A stretch of DNA of 7,681 nucleotides, taken from the NCBI GenBank assembly GCA_947478935.1, contig CANJXV010000119.1, forward strand, positions 1 to 7,681. Direction: 5' to 3'. The notes below the pieces were generated by a model, which had not been told where the DNA came from, made no database searches, and saw only the letters and a list, made by a program, of their open reading frames with translations. Positions 1-6,117 of the stretch are shown here, piece by piece. The DNA comes from Comamonadaceae bacterium (lineage in GTDB: Bacteria; Pseudomonadota; Gammaproteobacteria; Burkholderiales; Burkholderiaceae_C). Each line of letters starts with the position of its first letter. The stretch's first letter is position 1. The translations under genes and the position numbers were made by a program.

Positions 1-3
1 GGC

Positions 4-9
4 TATGAT
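4..9 (+). promoter_or_regulatory. Candidate -10 box of darP
   Basis: TATGAT differs from the sigma-70 consensus TATAAT at one base and lies eight bases before the darP ATG at 18. Transcription would then begin at or next to the ATG. The matching -35 would be outside the window, so the promoter is only half seen. Confidence 0.4.
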
Positions 10-17
10 ACTTGGCT

Positions 18-671
18 ATGTCAAGAAAACTAAAAAAAGGCTATTTCGTTAAAGGTCAGTTTGTTGCGGAGGGCAGCGCGCTGGACTTGGAATACAAGCG
101 CGAGCTCAAAGGCACAGAAGACGCCACGCGCACCGACCTCAAGCGCGAAAGTACCGAGTTACAAAAATTGGGCGAGGATTTGCTCACTCTGCGCGCCGAA
201 TTGATGAACCGATTGCAACTGCCCGACAAGCTGGTGGAAGCAGTGGCCGAGGCCAAGCGCATCACCAATTTCGAAGGCAAGCGGCGCCAGATGCAATTTA
301 TCGGCAAGCTGATGCGCAAGCTAGAAGCGCCGATGCTGGACGCAATACGCGCTGCTTTGGTGGCGCAGCACACGCCCTCAGCCCTGGAAACCCAAACCTT
401 GCACCAAAGCGAAATGTGGCGCGACCGTTTGCTGGCCGATGACGATGCGCTGGGCCAATGGATTAACTTGAGCCCGCAAACTGACAGCCAGCAATTGCGC
501 GCCCTGATACGCCAAGCGCGCAAAGACGCCCTGCCCGAAAAGCCCGGCATGGCGCCGCGCCATGGCCGTCCCTACCGCGAAATTTTTCAACTGGTGCGCG
601 CGCAGTTGGCGGGCGATAACGCGCTCGACGACGCCGCGCTGCCACCGACCAACCCCGCAATAGATATATGA
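18..671 (+). CDS. darP: DarP/YjgA (DUF615) ribosome biogenesis factor
   Basis: Small RNA-binding assembly factor that associates with late 50S precursors in the cytoplasm (known for E. coli YjgA/DarP). The 217-residue product has the family layout: a basic N-terminus (MSRKLKKGYFVKGQF), a helical segment rich in Leu and charged residues (about 40-80), the strongly basic signature FEGKRRQMQFIGKLMRK at about 85-101 that aligns with the E. coli GRRRQLQLIGKMLRQ stretch, then QQLRALIRQARKD (158-170) and YREIFQLVRAQL near the end. The start is ATG at 18. A TTG at 12 is the only other in-frame choice, since a stop at 6-8 closes the frame. No Shine-Dalgarno is visible. The C-terminal 20 residues (LAGDNALDDAALPPTNPAIDI region) are a loose Ala/Pro tail beyond the conserved core. 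The stop overlaps the mogA start (ATGA), so the two are probably translationally coupled. Confidence 0.93.
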   Translation: MSRKLKKGYFVKGQFVAEGSALDLEYKRELKGTEDATRTDLKRESTELQKLGEDLLTLRAELMNRLQLPDKLVEAVAEAKRITNFEGKRRQMQFIGKLMRKLEAPMLDAIRAALVAQHTPSALETQTLHQSEMWRDRLLADDDALGQWINLSPQTDSQQLRALIRQARKDALPEKPGMAPRHGRPYREIFQLVRAQLAGDNALDDAALPPTNPAIDI

Positions 672-1279
672 GCGATAAAGAAAGCGGCCCCGAGGCCCTG
701 CGTATTGGAATAGTGTCCATCAGCGACCGCGCCAGCGCTGGTGTCTATCAAGACCTGGGCTTGCCCGCACTCAAAGCATGGTTGCAAAGCGCCCTGCACA
801 ACCCCATCACCTTTGTGGAACGTCTGATACCCGACGAAGAAGCGGGCATCAGCACCGCACTCATTGAACTGGTGGATGCCGATTGCAGTCTGGTGTTGAC
901 CACAGGCGGCACCGGCCCGGCGCTGCGCGATGTGACACCCGAAGCCACGCTGGCCGTGGCGCACAAGGTGATGCCCGGCTTTGGCGAGCAAATGCGCCAA
1001 ATCAGCTTGCACTTTGTGCCCACCGCGATTCTGTCGCGACAGGTGGCAGTGATACGGGGCAAGAGCCTGATCATCAACCTGCCGGGTCAGCCCAAATCGA
1101 TTGCGCAAACGCTGGAAGGCCTTAAGGACGATAGCGGCGCTGTAAAGGTGCCGGGCATTTTTGCGGCCGTGCCGTATTGCGTTGATTTGATTGGCGGCCC
1201 GTATATGGAAACCGTGGACAGCGTGTGCAAGGCCTTTCGGCCTAAAAACGCGCAGCGGACGCCACGCACGGGCGGCTAA
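668..1279 (+). CDS. mogA: Molybdopterin adenylyltransferase MogA
   Basis: Adenylylates molybdopterin with ATP, the activated form into which molybdate is then inserted; cytoplasmic, molybdenum cofactor pathway. The 203-residue protein closely follows E. coli MogA through its whole length: LRIGIVSISDRAS (11-23), LIPDEEAGI (53-61), the cofactor-binding loop TTGGTGPALRDVTPEAT (78-94), MPGFGEQMRQISLHFVPTAILSRQ (102-125), and the LPGQPKSI loop (138-145). VPYCVDLIGGPY and AFRPKNA mark the conserved end. The start ATG overlaps the darP stop in an ATGA junction; the N-terminus is a few residues longer than in E. coli. It ends seven bases from the stop of the convergent cysE. The neighbours are not molybdenum genes, so the pairing with darP looks like genomic convenience rather than shared function. 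Confidence 0.96.
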   Translation: MSDKESGPEALRIGIVSISDRASAGVYQDLGLPALKAWLQSALHNPITFVERLIPDEEAGISTALIELVDADCSLVLTTGGTGPALRDVTPEATLAVAHKVMPGFGEQMRQISLHFVPTAILSRQVAVIRGKSLIINLPGQPKSIAQTLEGLKDDSGAVKVPGIFAAVPYCVDLIGGPYMETVDSVCKAFRPKNAQRTPRTGG

Positions 1280-1286
1280 GCGCCGT

Positions 1287-2051
1287 TTATTTACCGACCA
1301 GCTGGTTGAGGCGCTCGGCCTCGAAGCATTCGCCGCGATCGCCCTCGGGCATTTGGAGTTGCTGCTGTTGGCAGATTTTTTCTAGCGCCAGCCACAACTG
1401 GGCAATTTGCTGGTCTTGGCTGGAGGCGCTGTCGATCAGGCCGCGCAAAGCCTGACTCACCGGGTCGTCCTCTTGCGTAATACCATAGGCGCTGAACTTG
1501 GGCTGCGAACCGGCCACATCGGCGCTTTCGCCCGCCTTGCTTTGGATGATGCGCGCGGGGATGCCCACGGCAGTGGCCCCGGCAGGTACCGGCTTGATAA
1601 CCACCGCATTGCTGCCGATCTTGGCGCCATCGCCCACTTCAAAACCGCCCAGCACTTTGGCGCCGGCGCTGACAACCACGTCTTTGCCCAAAGTGGGGTG
1701 GCGCTTGGCGCCTTTGTAAAGCGAGGTACCCCCCAAAGTGACGCCCTGGTAAATCGTGCAACCGTCGCCGATTTCGGCAGTCTCGCCGACCACGGTGCCC
1801 ATGGCGTGGTCAAAAAAAACGCGCTCGCCGATGATCGCGCCGGGGTGGATTTCGATACCTGTGAGAAAACGCGCGATATGTGAGGTAAATCGCCCCAACC
1901 ATTTGAAACCATTGGTCCAGAACCAGTGCGCCGGGCGGTGCAGGATGACGGCATGCAAGCCAGGGTAGCAGGTGATGACCTCCCAGGTGCTGCGGGCGGC
2001 CGGGTCGCGGTCCAAAATGCATTGGATATCAGAGCGGATTTTGGAAAACAT
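1287..2051 (-). CDS. cysE: Serine O-acetyltransferase CysE
   Basis: Makes O-acetylserine from serine and acetyl-CoA, the first step of cysteine synthesis; cytoplasmic. The 254-residue product is the short-N-terminus type: a helical head (MFSKIRSDIQ..., ITCYPGLHAVILHRPAHW) followed by a left-handed beta-helix of hexapeptide repeats from about 63 to 170. Visible active-site features are DHAMG (81-85; His82 matches the E. coli catalytic His158), VVGETA, the VTLGGT loop (104-109) and RHP (His118). The Asp of E. coli VDIHP is Glu here (IEIHP, 67-70). A tail of about 85 residues follows PARIIQ; it is Gln/Ser/Glu rich and contains Cys227 and Cys242. The ATG lies five bases after the trmJ stop with no clear Shine-Dalgarno, so coupling to trmJ is likely. 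Confidence 0.95.
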   Translation of the reverse strand: MFSKIRSDIQCILDRDPAARSTWEVITCYPGLHAVILHRPAHWFWTNGFKWLGRFTSHIARFLTGIEIHPGAIIGERVFFDHAMGTVVGETAEIGDGCTIYQGVTLGGTSLYKGAKRHPTLGKDVVVSAGAKVLGGFEVGDGAKIGSNAVVIKPVPAGATAVGIPARIIQSKAGESADVAGSQPKFSAYGITQEDDPVSQALRGLIDSASSQDQQIAQLWLALEKICQQQQLQMPEGDRGECFEAERLNQLVGK

Positions 2052-2056
2052 GGCGG

Positions 2057-2974
2057 CTAGTCTAGCTTCTGAGCTGGCGACGCGCTGGCGGCGCCTTCAA
2101 TGGCCTGGCCCTTGACCTGTACGCGCGCCGATTGCTGCAGAACTGCCTTAGCTATACCGCGCAAGATGTGGATCTCTTCCTGCGTGACGCTTGCGCGGTT
2201 GAACAACTGATTTAAGCGCGGCATCAGCTTCTTTGGCGCTAGCGGGTCCAGAAAGCCCAGCGCTTCCAATGACGCTTGCAAATGCGCCAGCATGCCAGCC
2301 ACTTGAGCCGCATCAGCTGCCGCGCTGTAAGGCGTGTTGCCAGGCAAGGGAAAGCTACCCAAGGCCAGTCGCCATTCATAGGCTATGACTTGCAAAGCGG
2401 CGCCGATATTGAGTGAGCCAAATTGCGGATTGGTCGGAATGCTTAGGCACACATGGCAACGGTAGACGTCTTCATTACGCATGCCAAAGCGTTCGGAACC
2501 GAACAGGAATGCGATGCCTGTGGGAGGGCTTTGCGTGAGAGCGGGCGTTGGGCCGGCCTCCGTTGGACCAGTGTCTGAACTATTCGTTGCCAAAGTAGCC
2601 GCCCTTTCGGACGCCGATTGCGAACCATCGTGACCCGGCCCATTGGCCAGCAAATCAGCATCCAACCAACGACTGAAATGCTCTCGCGGAGTGCGCGTGG
2701 GTGGCCCAAAATCGCGCGGCGTCATGGCGGTGGCGCAGAGATGGTCCATGCCATCAAGCGCTTCATCCAGGGTGGCTACGATGCGCGCATTGGCCAGCAC
2801 ATCAAGCGCGCCACTGGCCCTTTGTATGGTTTCCTCACGCCGCAGCACGTTGGGCCAACGGGGCGCGACTAGCACCAAATCGTCAAAACCCATGGTTTTC
2901 ATGGCCCGCGCGGCGGCGCCTACATTGCCGGCATGGCTGGTCTGGATCAGTACAAAACGGGTGCGAACGGTCAC
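2057..2974 (-). CDS. trmJ: tRNA (Cm32/Um32) methyltransferase TrmJ
   Basis: SPOUT-class enzyme that methylates the 2'-O of nucleotide 32 in tRNA anticodon loops using S-adenosylmethionine. N-terminal core: RTRFVLIQTSHAGNVGAAAR (4-23), AMKTMGFDDLVLV, ASGALDVLANARIV. The knotted SAM site is LFGSERFGMRNED (157-169) plus SIPTNPQFGSLNIGAALQVIAYE (178-200). The C-terminal helical part carries LNQLFNRASVTQEEIHILRGI (254-274). I place the start at GTG 2974, two residues before RTRFVLIQ. The frame stays open up to 3307, but that part runs antisense through suhB and lacks family sequence. A TTG at 2986 is a second choice. With this start the protein has 305 residues, longer than E. coli TrmJ, because of a Ser/Thr/Pro/Gly-rich insert at about 107-151 and an extra Ala-rich tail. 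cysE follows after five bases. Confidence 0.92.
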   Translation of the reverse strand: MTVRTRFVLIQTSHAGNVGAAARAMKTMGFDDLVLVAPRWPNVLRREETIQRASGALDVLANARIVATLDEALDGMDHLCATAMTPRDFGPPTRTPREHFSRWLDADLLANGPGHDGSQSASERAATLATNSSDTGPTEAGPTPALTQSPPTGIAFLFGSERFGMRNEDVYRCHVCLSIPTNPQFGSLNIGAALQVIAYEWRLALGSFPLPGNTPYSAAADAAQVAGMLAHLQASLEALGFLDPLAPKKLMPRLNQLFNRASVTQEEIHILRGIAKAVLQQSARVQVKGQAIEGAASASPAQKLD

Positions 2975-2989
2975 AAAAGGCGCCAACGG

Positions 2990-2995
2990 TAAAAT
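2990..2995 (+). promoter_or_regulatory. Candidate -10 box of suhB
   Basis: TAAAAT in the 102-base spacer between the divergent trmJ and suhB starts matches the -10 consensus at five of six positions and would give a leader of about 75 bases. No convincing -35 is seen upstream, where the DNA is already trmJ coding sequence. Confidence 0.3.
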
Positions 2996-3076
2996 CGCCC
3001 TATTGTCGCCGCCCCGGCGCCAGCTGCCGTCCGCATTGTTCGGGCGGGCCATTCCCGTTCTTCCCTCCAAAATCTG

Positions 3077-3958
3077 ATGTCGCTTAATCTGCACCCCATG
3101 ATCAATGTGGCCGTTAAGGCCGCCCGCGCCGCCGGGTCCATCATCAACCGCGCCGCCCTCGATATTGAGTCCGTGCGGGTGTCGCAAAAATTGGCCAATG
3201 ACTTCGTCACCGAAGTGGACCACGCGTCTGAACAAGCGATCATCGAAACCCTGCTCACCGCCTACCCTGGCCACGGCATACGCGCAGAAGAATCCGGCTC
3301 CACCCACGGCGCCAAAGACTCCGAATTCGTCTGGATCATCGACCCGCTAGACGGCACCACCAATTTCATTCATGGCCTGCCGATGTACTGCGTGAGCATT
3401 GCGTTGTCGGTACGCGGCAAGATCGAGCAGGCCGTGGTCTATGACCCTACGCGCAACGATTTATTCACCGCCACCAAAGGGCGCGGCGCTTACCTCAACG
3501 ACCGACGGCTGCGTGTATCCAAACGCACAGAGCTGACAGGCTGCCTAATTTCAACCGGATTTCCCTTCCGACCGGGCAGCGATTTTGAAGGCTACCTAGC
3601 GATGCTCAGCGAAGTGATGCAGCGCACCGCCGGTATCCGCCGCCCCGGCGCCGCGGCCCTAGACCTGGCCTATGTGGCCGCCGGTTATTGCGATGGTTTT
3701 TTTGAACGCGGACTGCAACCCTGGGACATGGCAGCAGGCTCGCTGCTGGTCACCGAAGCCGGAGGCTTGGTAGGCAACTTCACCGGTGAACCTGATTTTC
3801 TGGAACACCAAGAATGCTTGGCCGGTGCGCCGCGCATCTATGGGCAACTGGTGAGCATCTTGGGTAAATACAGCAAGTTTGCGGGCGCTGAAGATAAAGC
3901 GGTCGCGCGGGAAGCGGCGACGACTTTGTCCAAACCAGCCAAGCGGCGCGGCCAATAG
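3077..3958 (+). CDS. suhB: Inositol-1-monophosphatase family protein SuhB
   Basis: Mg-dependent phosphatase of the IMPase fold. In E. coli the homologue also joins NusA/NusB antitermination complexes and aids rRNA folding; whether that holds here is inference. The 293-residue protein shows LHPMINVAVKAAR (5-17, like E. coli MHPMLNIAVRAAR), NDFVTEVD (41-48), the metal ligand EES (71-73), the signature IDPLDGTTNFIHG (88-100), GFPFR, GAAALDLAYVAAGYCDGFFE (191-210) and the second metal motif GLQPWDMAAG (212-221). The start ATG 3077 keeps the conserved HPM segment; ATG 3098 would remove it. No Shine-Dalgarno is visible. After the core, about 28 extra residues form an Ala/Lys/Arg-rich tail ending KPAKRRGQ. 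It is transcribed away from trmJ. Confidence 0.95.
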   Translation: MSLNLHPMINVAVKAARAAGSIINRAALDIESVRVSQKLANDFVTEVDHASEQAIIETLLTAYPGHGIRAEESGSTHGAKDSEFVWIIDPLDGTTNFIHGLPMYCVSIALSVRGKIEQAVVYDPTRNDLFTATKGRGAYLNDRRLRVSKRTELTGCLISTGFPFRPGSDFEGYLAMLSEVMQRTAGIRRPGAAALDLAYVAAGYCDGFFERGLQPWDMAAGSLLVTEAGGLVGNFTGEPDFLEHQECLAGAPRIYGQLVSILGKYSKFAGAEDKAVAREAATTLSKPAKRRGQ

Positions 3959-3964
3959 CATTTA

Positions 3965-4051
3965 TCAGGCCGCCAAAGGCTGCTGAAATACGCTCATATG
4001 GGCGCCGTTTTGGTGTAAGCCTGCGCTTTTGAACTCCTGGTACAAGCCGTT
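3965..4051 (-). pseudogene. Possible remnant of a gene's C-terminal end
   Basis: Between suhB and the PfkB kinase, the minus strand holds a 28-codon open stretch that starts just after a stop (TAA at 4054-4052) and ends in tandem stops TGA TAA. It reads NGLYQEFKSAG, then LHQNGAHM, then SVFQQPLAA. It has protein-like composition and mostly G/C third positions like the real genes. It has no credible start of its own except an internal ATG giving ten residues. I read it as the left-over tail of a decayed gene, but do not recognise the family. A chance reading frame is a real alternative. Confidence 0.25.
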
Positions 4052-4060
4052 TTAAACGGC
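4046..4060. repeat. Perfect 7-bp inverted repeat after the kinase gene
   Basis: GCCGTTT and AAACGGC flank a single central T, six bases beyond the kinase stop codon. As RNA it could fold a six-pair stem with a three-base loop. No run of T follows in either direction, so it is not a standard intrinsic terminator. It could be a transcript-end stabiliser or a protein site; the role is unknown. Confidence 0.45.
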
Positions 4061-4066
4061 CACGAT

Positions 4067-5089
4067 TTACGCAGCCAAAGCCTGCTTAAACCCCACCATC
4101 ACTTCTGCTACCGCTTCGCTATTTAGGCGATTGCCGTATTGGCTAACCACGCGGGCAGCGGCGCGGTTGCCCAGGGCGGCGGCCTGCACATGGCTATACC
4201 CTTGGGTCACGGCGTACAGGAATGCACCGGCAAACATATCGCCAGCGCCATTGCTGTCCAGGGCCTTCACAGGTACGGCGGGCACTTCGGTGCGTTGCCC
4301 GCCTTCGAGCACGATGCAGCCTTTGGCGCTGCGGGTCAGGCAGACCACGCGGGCCAGCTTGCTGATTTGAGCGCACACGGCGCCCAAGTCTTGAGAGCCG
4401 CACCAAACCTGGGCTTCCTCTTCATTGCAAAACAAATACTCTAAAACCCCAGCTTCGTCCGAACTGCCGACCATCGCCTCCAGGCCAGGGCGGCAAAAGT
4501 TAATCATGCTCATGTCGCTTAGCGTCAACGCCAGCGCCACACCGGCGCGGTGGGCAATAGCGCGGCCTTGCAAGGCGGCATCTAAGCCTGTGGGCGAGGC
4601 GGCCAAATAGCCTTCCATGTAATAGACGCGCGAACGTTCGATATCTTGCGGGTGCAGCGCGGTGTGGTCCAGGTCGGCAGTGGCGCCTAAGAAAGTGCTC
4701 ATGCTGCGCTCGGCGTCGGGTGTAACCATGACCATGCAGATGCCGGTCTGGCCGTGCGGCGCACGGGTGTGGCTGAGGTTGGTGGCCACGCCGTGGTGCG
4801 CCAAGTCTTCGGTATAAAACGCGCCCAATTCGTCTTCGGCCACGCGGCAGGAATAAAAGGCTTTGCCACCAAACTGTGCCACCGCCACGATGGTATTACC
4901 CGCCGAGCCACCGCCTGTGCGGTGCGAGGATACGCCGTGCATGTGCTGCAAAAGTTCGGCGCGGCGCGGCGCATCGATCAGCGTCATGTGGCGCTTTTCT
5001 ACGCCCGCTTGTTGCAACAGGGTATCGCTGACCTGGTACTCAGAATCGACCAGAGCGTTGCCAATGGCATAGACATCAAATTTTTTCAT
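4067..5089 (-). CDS. PfkB-family kinase, probable adenosine kinase
   Basis: Ribokinase-like sugar/nucleoside kinase that most likely phosphorylates adenosine to AMP in purine salvage; cytoplasmic. In the 340-residue protein, the N-terminus KKFDVYAIGNALVDSEYQV holds the substrate-binding Asp of this family. The Gly-rich TGGGSAGNTIVAVAQFGG (58-75) is the PfkB first signature, FCNEEEAQVW (220-229) is the usual NEEEA segment, and LDSNGAGDMFAGAFLY (277-292) is the second signature with catalytic base Asp284; the family more often has DT where this has DS. Length and the IGNALVD opening match adenosine-kinase-like members rather than ribokinase or fructokinase, but substrate cannot be fixed from sequence alone. 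The ATG is preceded by a weak GGAAA. It lies 33 bases after fpr in the same direction, so a shared transcript is plausible although the functions are unrelated. Confidence 0.88.
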   Translation of the reverse strand: MKKFDVYAIGNALVDSEYQVSDTLLQQAGVEKRHMTLIDAPRRAELLQHMHGVSSHRTGGGSAGNTIVAVAQFGGKAFYSCRVAEDELGAFYTEDLAHHGVATNLSHTRAPHGQTGICMVMVTPDAERSMSTFLGATADLDHTALHPQDIERSRVYYMEGYLAASPTGLDAALQGRAIAHRAGVALALTLSDMSMINFCRPGLEAMVGSSDEAGVLEYLFCNEEEAQVWCGSQDLGAVCAQISKLARVVCLTRSAKGCIVLEGGQRTEVPAVPVKALDSNGAGDMFAGAFLYAVTQGYSHVQAAALGNRAAARVVSQYGNRLNSEAVAEVMVGFKQALAA

Positions 5090-5122
5090 GGGGTTTCCAA
5101 CTGTGCGCTAGGCGCGGTTCGT

Positions 5123-5899
5123 TTATTGTTCTACGAAAGCGCGCTCGACCACAAAGTCGCCCGGCTTGGTGGTATTGCCTTCGATAAAGCCGCGTGTTTC
5201 GAGCATGTGCTTGAGTTGGCGCAACATTTCGGGGCTGCCGCACAGCATGACGCGGTCATTGGTCGGGTCAAACTTGGGCATACCCAAATCCGTTTGCATT
5301 TTGCCGCTTTCCAGCAGATCCGTAATGCGGCCCTGGTTGCGAAAGGGCTCACGCGTGACCGTAGGGTAATAGAGCAATTGCGCGTTGACCATTTCACCTA
5401 AAAATTCATGTGCGGGCAAGTCGTGGCTGAGGTAGTCGTAGTAGGCCAATTCAGCCACTTCGCGCACACCATGCACCAGAATCACTTTTTCAAAGCGCTC
5501 GTACGTGGCCGGGTCGCGAACGATGCTCAAATACGGCGCAACGCCGGTGCCGGTGCCGAACAAATACAGATTTTTGCCGGGCAAGAGGTAGTCGATGAGC
5601 AAAGTGCCGGTGGGTTTTTTGCCCACCACAATCGTGTCGCCGATCTGGATGTGTTGCAACTTAGAAGTTAGCGGCCCGTCTTGGACCTTGATGCTCAAAA
5701 ACTCCAGGTGGTCTTCGTAATTGGCGCTGACGATGCTGTAGGCGCGCAGCAGCGGTTTGCCGCCTTCGCCGCGCAGGCCGATCATGGTGAAGTGGCCATT
5801 GGAGAAGCGCAAAGCCTCGTCACGGGTGGTGGTGAAGCTGAAAAGGCGGTCGGTCCAGTGGTGGACGCTCAGGACCTTTTCTTCAAGAAATGCGCTCAT
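5123..5899 (-). CDS. fpr: Ferredoxin/flavodoxin-NADP+ reductase
   Basis: FAD enzyme that moves electrons between NADPH and ferredoxin or flavodoxin, feeding iron-sulfur and oxidative-stress chemistry in the cytoplasm. The 258-residue length is typical of the bacterial Fpr class. N-terminal FAD barrel: HFTMIGL (36-42) and the FAD-binding RAYSIVSA (52-59), then LSIKVQDGPLTSKL. NADP domain: LYLFGTGTGVAPYLSIV (111-127), VILVHGVREVAELAY (139-153), VMLCGSPEML (217-226). The C-terminus VERAFVEQ runs beyond the aromatic position that stacks on the flavin in plant enzymes, as in the subclass-I bacterial enzymes. Start ATG 5899 gives the usual N-terminus; no strong Shine-Dalgarno is seen. A promoter candidate lies about 60 bases upstream. 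Confidence 0.96.
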   Translation of the reverse strand: MSAFLEEKVLSVHHWTDRLFSFTTTRDEALRFSNGHFTMIGLRGEGGKPLLRAYSIVSANYEDHLEFLSIKVQDGPLTSKLQHIQIGDTIVVGKKPTGTLLIDYLLPGKNLYLFGTGTGVAPYLSIVRDPATYERFEKVILVHGVREVAELAYYDYLSHDLPAHEFLGEMVNAQLLYYPTVTREPFRNQGRITDLLESGKMQTDLGMPKFDPTNDRVMLCGSPEMLRQLKHMLETRGFIEGNTTKPGDFVVERAFVEQ

Positions 5900-5955
5900 A
5901 GGTGCTGTGTGCTTTGGCTTTAGAAGGTTGAAACCCGCACGCGGGTAAACCCCCT

Positions 5956-5983
5956 AGTGTAAAACCTCAGAGAGGGCGTCTAT
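5956..5983 (-). promoter_or_regulatory. fpr: Candidate sigma-70 promoter of fpr
   Basis: On the minus strand TAGACG (5983-5978) and TACACT (5961-5956) are separated by 16 bases, each matching the -35 and -10 consensus at four of six positions. Transcription would start near 5949, giving a leader of about 50 bases before the fpr ATG. Confidence 0.4.
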
Positions 5984-6081
5984 TTCTCAGCGTTTGAGGC
6001 TGGCCGATAGAGGGCCAATGCGCGCCTGACCTCAGATGCGCCGTCCTCTACCAGCAAGCGGCGCGTCCCAGTGGGAAGGCC
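5980..6081 (-). pseudogene. Possible remnant reading frame upstream of fpr
   Basis: The 218-base spacer between fpr and the thioredoxin gene contains, on the minus strand, a 33-codon open stretch bounded by a TGA (6084-6082) and ending at TAG 5980. It contains LLVEDGASEVRRALALYRP, which looks like a natural helical protein tail, and about two thirds of its codons end in G or C. No ATG or GTG start lies inside it. A different minus frame beginning at ATG 6107 reads MAEKHGLPEAFPLG; the two could be one short gene broken by a frameshift near 6070. I do not recognise a family, and chance remains possible. The stop overlaps the proposed fpr -35. Confidence 0.22.
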
Positions 6082-6104
6082 TCAGGCAAGCCGTGTTTTT
6101 CTGC

Positions 6105-6110
6105 CATGAT
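6105..6110 (+). promoter_or_regulatory. Candidate -10 box of the small thioredoxin gene
   Basis: CATGAT, followed by A, lies seven bases before the ATG at 6118, the same arrangement as TATGAT before darP. It would place the transcript start at or beside the ATG. No good -35 is visible 16 to 18 bases upstream, so the call is tentative. Confidence 0.3.
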
Positions 6111-6117
6111 AGGGCCC

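Noticed and set aside
1271..1292. Terminator after mogA (GGCG / CGCC hairpin then GTTTATTTA)
   Set aside because: The stem has only four pairs with a six-base loop and the T-run is interrupted, so I could not support it.
1407..1883. 158-codon open frame on the plus strand inside cysE
   Set aside because: It is the complement of the beta-helix coding region of cysE; GC-rich codon bias opens such shadow frames and the sequence has no recognisable domain.
2975..3307. N-terminal extension of trmJ by 111 codons to ATG 3307
   Set aside because: It runs antisense through the first 231 bases of suhB, has no TrmJ family sequence, and the conserved protein start lies just after GTG 2974.
3948..3973. 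Terminator after suhB (GCGGCC / GGCCGC)
   Set aside because: The stem is six perfect GC pairs, but the loop is 14 bases, half of it overlaps the gene end, and no T-run follows.
4754..5401. 215-codon plus-strand frame spanning the kinase and fpr
   Set aside because: It crosses two well-supported minus-strand genes and their spacer, so it is a codon-bias shadow.
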